DNA of 7,407 nucleotides, taken from Mycobacterium sp. GTDB taxonomy: Bacteria; Actinomycetota; Actinomycetes; Mycobacteriales; Mycobacteriaceae. A model generated the notes under the pieces. It searched no databases and had not been told where the DNA came from. It worked only from the letters and a program-made list of their open reading frames with translations. Each line of letters opens with the position of its first letter. Within the stretch, counting starts at the first letter, position 1. The position numbers were made by a program, and so were the translations under genes. Positions 5,780-7,407 of the stretch are shown in pieces. Location: the NCBI GenBank assembly GCA_020438915.1, contig JAGQTR010000425.1:1-7407 (forward strand), given 5' to 3'.

Positions 5780-7407
5780 ATGAGCGAACCCCTGGGGTTG
5801 TCCATCGGGACGACCAACCTTGTCGCGGCGAGCGTCGGGCAGCAGCCGGTGATCCGACGTTCGGTGCTGACCCTGTTCGGCCACGCCCCACCCGAGGTCG
5901 GCACGGCCCGACACGAGTCCGCGGGCGCCGGCGGGGTGGTGTTGGCCGGTTTCGTCGATCGCGTCGGCGATCCGGTCCCACTGGTGGCCGCCGATGGCGC
6001 GACCTATCTGGCCGAACGGCTGTTGGTCGAAGCGTTGGAGTCGATGGCCGGGCTGGGAACCGGCCAACCACCCTCCGGAGTGGTCATCGCTATTCCCTCG
6101 TACTGGAGTCCGGCAATGTCGGGGGCGCTGCAGAGCGCCCTGGGAGCCAGCCGGATCCTGACCCCCGGTGGGGTTGCGCCGCGGCTGGTTCCCGACGCAA
6201 AGGCGGCCCTGACCGCGCTGAACGCCAACCCGGGCATCGACAGACGCGGCACGCTGGCCCTGCTGGACTTCGGTGGCGGGGGCACCAGCATCACCCTGGC
6301 CGACGCATCGTCGGCTTTCGATGCGATCGACACCACCGACAGGATCCCCGAATTGGCCGGGGACCAGATCGATCAGGCTTTGCTGAGCCACGTCTTGGAG
6401 GGGATCTCCGATGAAGGTGGGGTCGATGCCGGTCAGACCGCCGCGGTCGGATCGCTTGCCGCGTTGCGTGAGCAGTGCCGCTCGGCAAAGGAACGACTGT
6501 CGCAGGAGACCGTCACCGAACTGACGGTTGACCTGCCCGGGCACCGGGCTGAAATCCGGGTGACACGAGCCGAATTGGAGGAGCTCATCGAGCGGCCCCT
6601 CGACCGTGTTGTCGACGCGCTCGAAACCATGTTGGATCGCAACAGCATCGGTTGGGGTGCCGTCTCCACGGTCGCACTCGTCGGGGGCGGTGCGAGCATT
6701 CCGCTTATCGTGCAACGTCTCTCGGAGCGGTCGCAGACCCGGCTGGTGACGACGCCGCAGCCGGCGCTCGACGCGGGAGTGGGCGCGGCGCTGTTCGCCG
6801 CGTACGGACGGGACGCAGACACCGCCACCTGGGTCGCGCCAGCAGCAGCTGCGCCCGACCCGGGGCTCGAGGAGGTGGGATCGACCAATGCGCTGGCCTG
6901 GTCCCAGGACGTGGACGCCACCGACGATGTCATTCCGTACTCCGGTGAAGACCCCTACGCGCCGCACTCCGGTGAGGACCCCTACGCGAGCGTCTCCGCC
7001 GGGGTGGCGCCGCCACCACCGCCGGGCCGCTACGGTTCGCCGGCCCCGCTGCGATTCGACGAGGACGACGACGGTGGCGTCAGAGCCTGGCGGCGCCTGC
7101 CGATTTCGGTGTTCGGGATCGCCGCGGCGGTCGCGCTGGTGGCCGTGGGTGGGGTAGCGATCGCGTTGACCAGTGTCGACAGCGCTAACCGGGAGCAGCC
7201 CAAACCCGGGACCGCCCCGCTGAGTGGCGCTTTCACCCCGACCGGCCCGCCGGCGGAGACGGTGACGGTGACCAACCAGCCCGCGCAACCGCCCGCACCG
7301 ACGACCGCGGTCGCTCCGCCGAGCGCCGTCATCACGACAACCGCGCCGACCACGGCGGCGCCTACCACCACAACCACCACCGCGACCTCGCCGACGACCA
7401 CCACCAC
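5780..7407 (+). CDS. Membrane-anchored Hsp70-like protein with Pro/Thr-rich tail (Rv0312-like), 3' truncated
   Basis: The reading frame is open from ATG 5780 to the right edge (542 residues seen). Residues 1-342 resemble a short Hsp70 nucleotide-binding domain. Phosphate-1 is LGLSIGTTNLV (5-15), phosphate-2 is LLDFGGGGTSITL (161-173), the GDQIDQALL block is 194-202, and the adenosine motif is VALVGGGASIPLI (298-310). It lacks the peptide-binding domain of DnaK. Instead there is an acidic/proline linker (343-435) with a repeated SGEDPYA, one transmembrane helix (about 441-465, preceded by RAWRR), and a Pro/Thr-rich tail ending in poly-Thr at the edge. Basic residues before the helix place the ATPase fold in the cytosol and the tail outside. 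The Asp usual at position 8 of DnaK is Ser8, so ATP hydrolysis may be weak or lost. It resembles M. tuberculosis Rv0312, described there as a proline/threonine-rich protein. Role unknown; a regulatory or sensing pseudo-chaperone is an inference. Confidence 0.88.
   Translation, partial: MSEPLGLSIGTTNLVAASVGQQPVIRRSVLTLFGHAPPEVGTARHESAGAGGVVLAGFVDRVGDPVPLVAADGATYLAERLLVEALESMAGLGTGQPPSGVVIAIPSYWSPAMSGALQSALGASRILTPGGVAPRLVPDAKAALTALNANPGIDRRGTLALLDFGGGGTSITLADASSAFDAIDTTDRIPELAGDQIDQALLSHVLEGISDEGGVDAGQTAAVGSLAALREQCRSAKERLSQETVTELTVDLPGHRAEIRVTRAELEELIERPLDRVVDALETMLDRNSIGWGAVSTVALVGGGASIPLIVQRLSERSQTRLVTTPQPALDAGVGAALFAAYGRDADTATWVAPAAAAPDPGLEEVGSTNALAWSQDVDATDDVIPYSGEDPYAPHSGEDPYASVSAGVAPPPPPGRYGSPAPLRFDEDDDGGVRAWRRLPISVFGIAAAVALVAVGGVAIALTSVDSANREQPKPGTAPLSGAFTPTGPPAETVTVTNQPAQPPAPTTAVAPPSAVITTTAPTTAAPTTTTTTATSPTTTT
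6939..6988 (+). repeat. In-frame 27-bp tandem repeat (SGEDPYA x2) in the Hsp70-like linker
   Basis: Bases 6939-6961 and 6966-6988 are identical apart from one synonymous change (GAA/GAG). They encode YSGEDPYAP and HSGEDPYAS, giving SGEDPYA at residues 388-394 and 397-403. The near-identity at DNA level suggests a recent duplication within the cytoplasmic linker, just before the Pro-rich stretch and the membrane helix. Confidence 0.85.
7348..7407 (+). repeat. ACC-rich low-complexity tract encoding the poly-Thr tail
   Basis: The last 60 bases are dominated by ACC/ACA/ACG triplets encoding Thr with scattered Ala and Pro (TAAPTTTTTTATSPTTTT). Such tracts vary in length by slippage and are hard to assemble. 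The window ends inside it, so its full length and the gene's stop are unseen. A Thr/Pro-rich exported tail is a typical substrate for mycobacterial O-mannosylation (inference). Confidence 0.7.

Noticed and set aside
5698..5904. Upstream extension of the NTF2-like gene by 69 codons
   Set aside because: The extension overlaps the divergent Hsp70-like coding region and its promoter, and has no family similarity; the domain begins just after the ATG at 5695-5697.
5756..7288. A 510-codon open frame on the minus strand
   Set aside because: It lies opposite the Hsp70-like gene, whose plus-strand frame has clear family motifs. The minus translation is rich in Arg, Gly and Pro, with no recognisable domain, as expected for the antisense of high-GC coding DNA.
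1..7407. tRNA or rRNA genes, CRISPR repeats, insertion-sequence ends, phage genes, toxin-antitoxin pairs
   Set aside because: None seen: no cloverleaf-like segment, no regularly spaced repeats, no transposase or integrase motifs. Coding density and composition are uniform, with no sign of a recent mobile element.

Overview
The window is high-GC actinobacterial DNA, most likely from a mycobacterium outside the tuberculosis complex (Mycolicibacterium-like). The evidence is protein content and gene order: the run from 1729 to the right edge recalls, from memory of the M. tuberculosis H37Rv map, Rv0307c, Rv0308, Rv0309, Rv0310c and Rv0312. Tam (Rv0294 in H37Rv) sits just to the left. No database search was possible, so orthologue names are recognition by eye.

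Layout. 1-215 (+): C-terminus of an NADP-type glutamate dehydrogenase, cut by the left edge. 247-687 (-): OsmC-type peroxiredoxin, convergent with it. A 257-bp divergent intergenic region holds an AT-rich, promoter-like patch. 945-1709 (+): trans-aconitate 2-methyltransferase. 1729-2220 (-): small conserved mycobacterial protein of unknown function. 2293-2964 (+): stand-alone PAP2 lipid phosphatase. 2918-4414 (-): PAP2-diacylglycerol-kinase-like fusion, whose 3' end overlaps the preceding PAP2 gene by 47 bp. 4509-5180 (+): exported protein with a non-canonical L,D-transpeptidase (YkuD-like) His/Cys signature. 5230-5697 (-): NTF2/SnoaL-like protein. 5780 to the right edge (+): membrane-anchored Hsp70-like ATPase-fold protein with a Pro/Thr-rich external tail, truncated by the window end.

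Themes. Genes alternate strand almost one by one, so no long operon is visible and control is probably gene by gene. From 2293 onward, four of the five proteins are predicted to be membrane-bound or exported. They carry lipid-phosphate, lipid-kinase, peptidoglycan-type and membrane chaperone-like folds, which fits an envelope-related neighbourhood (inference). Only osmC has a strong Shine-Dalgarno. Several other starts have a -10-like hexamer within about 10 nt of the start codon, as expected for mycobacterial leaderless transcripts.

No tRNA, rRNA, CRISPR array, insertion sequence or phage gene was seen. The most unusual items are the PAP2-kinase fusion next to a second PAP2 gene, the degenerate membrane-anchored Hsp70-like protein, the atypical YkuD-like active site, and a small duplication of the NTF2-like gene's 3' end. 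I see no convincing wholly new multi-gene system.
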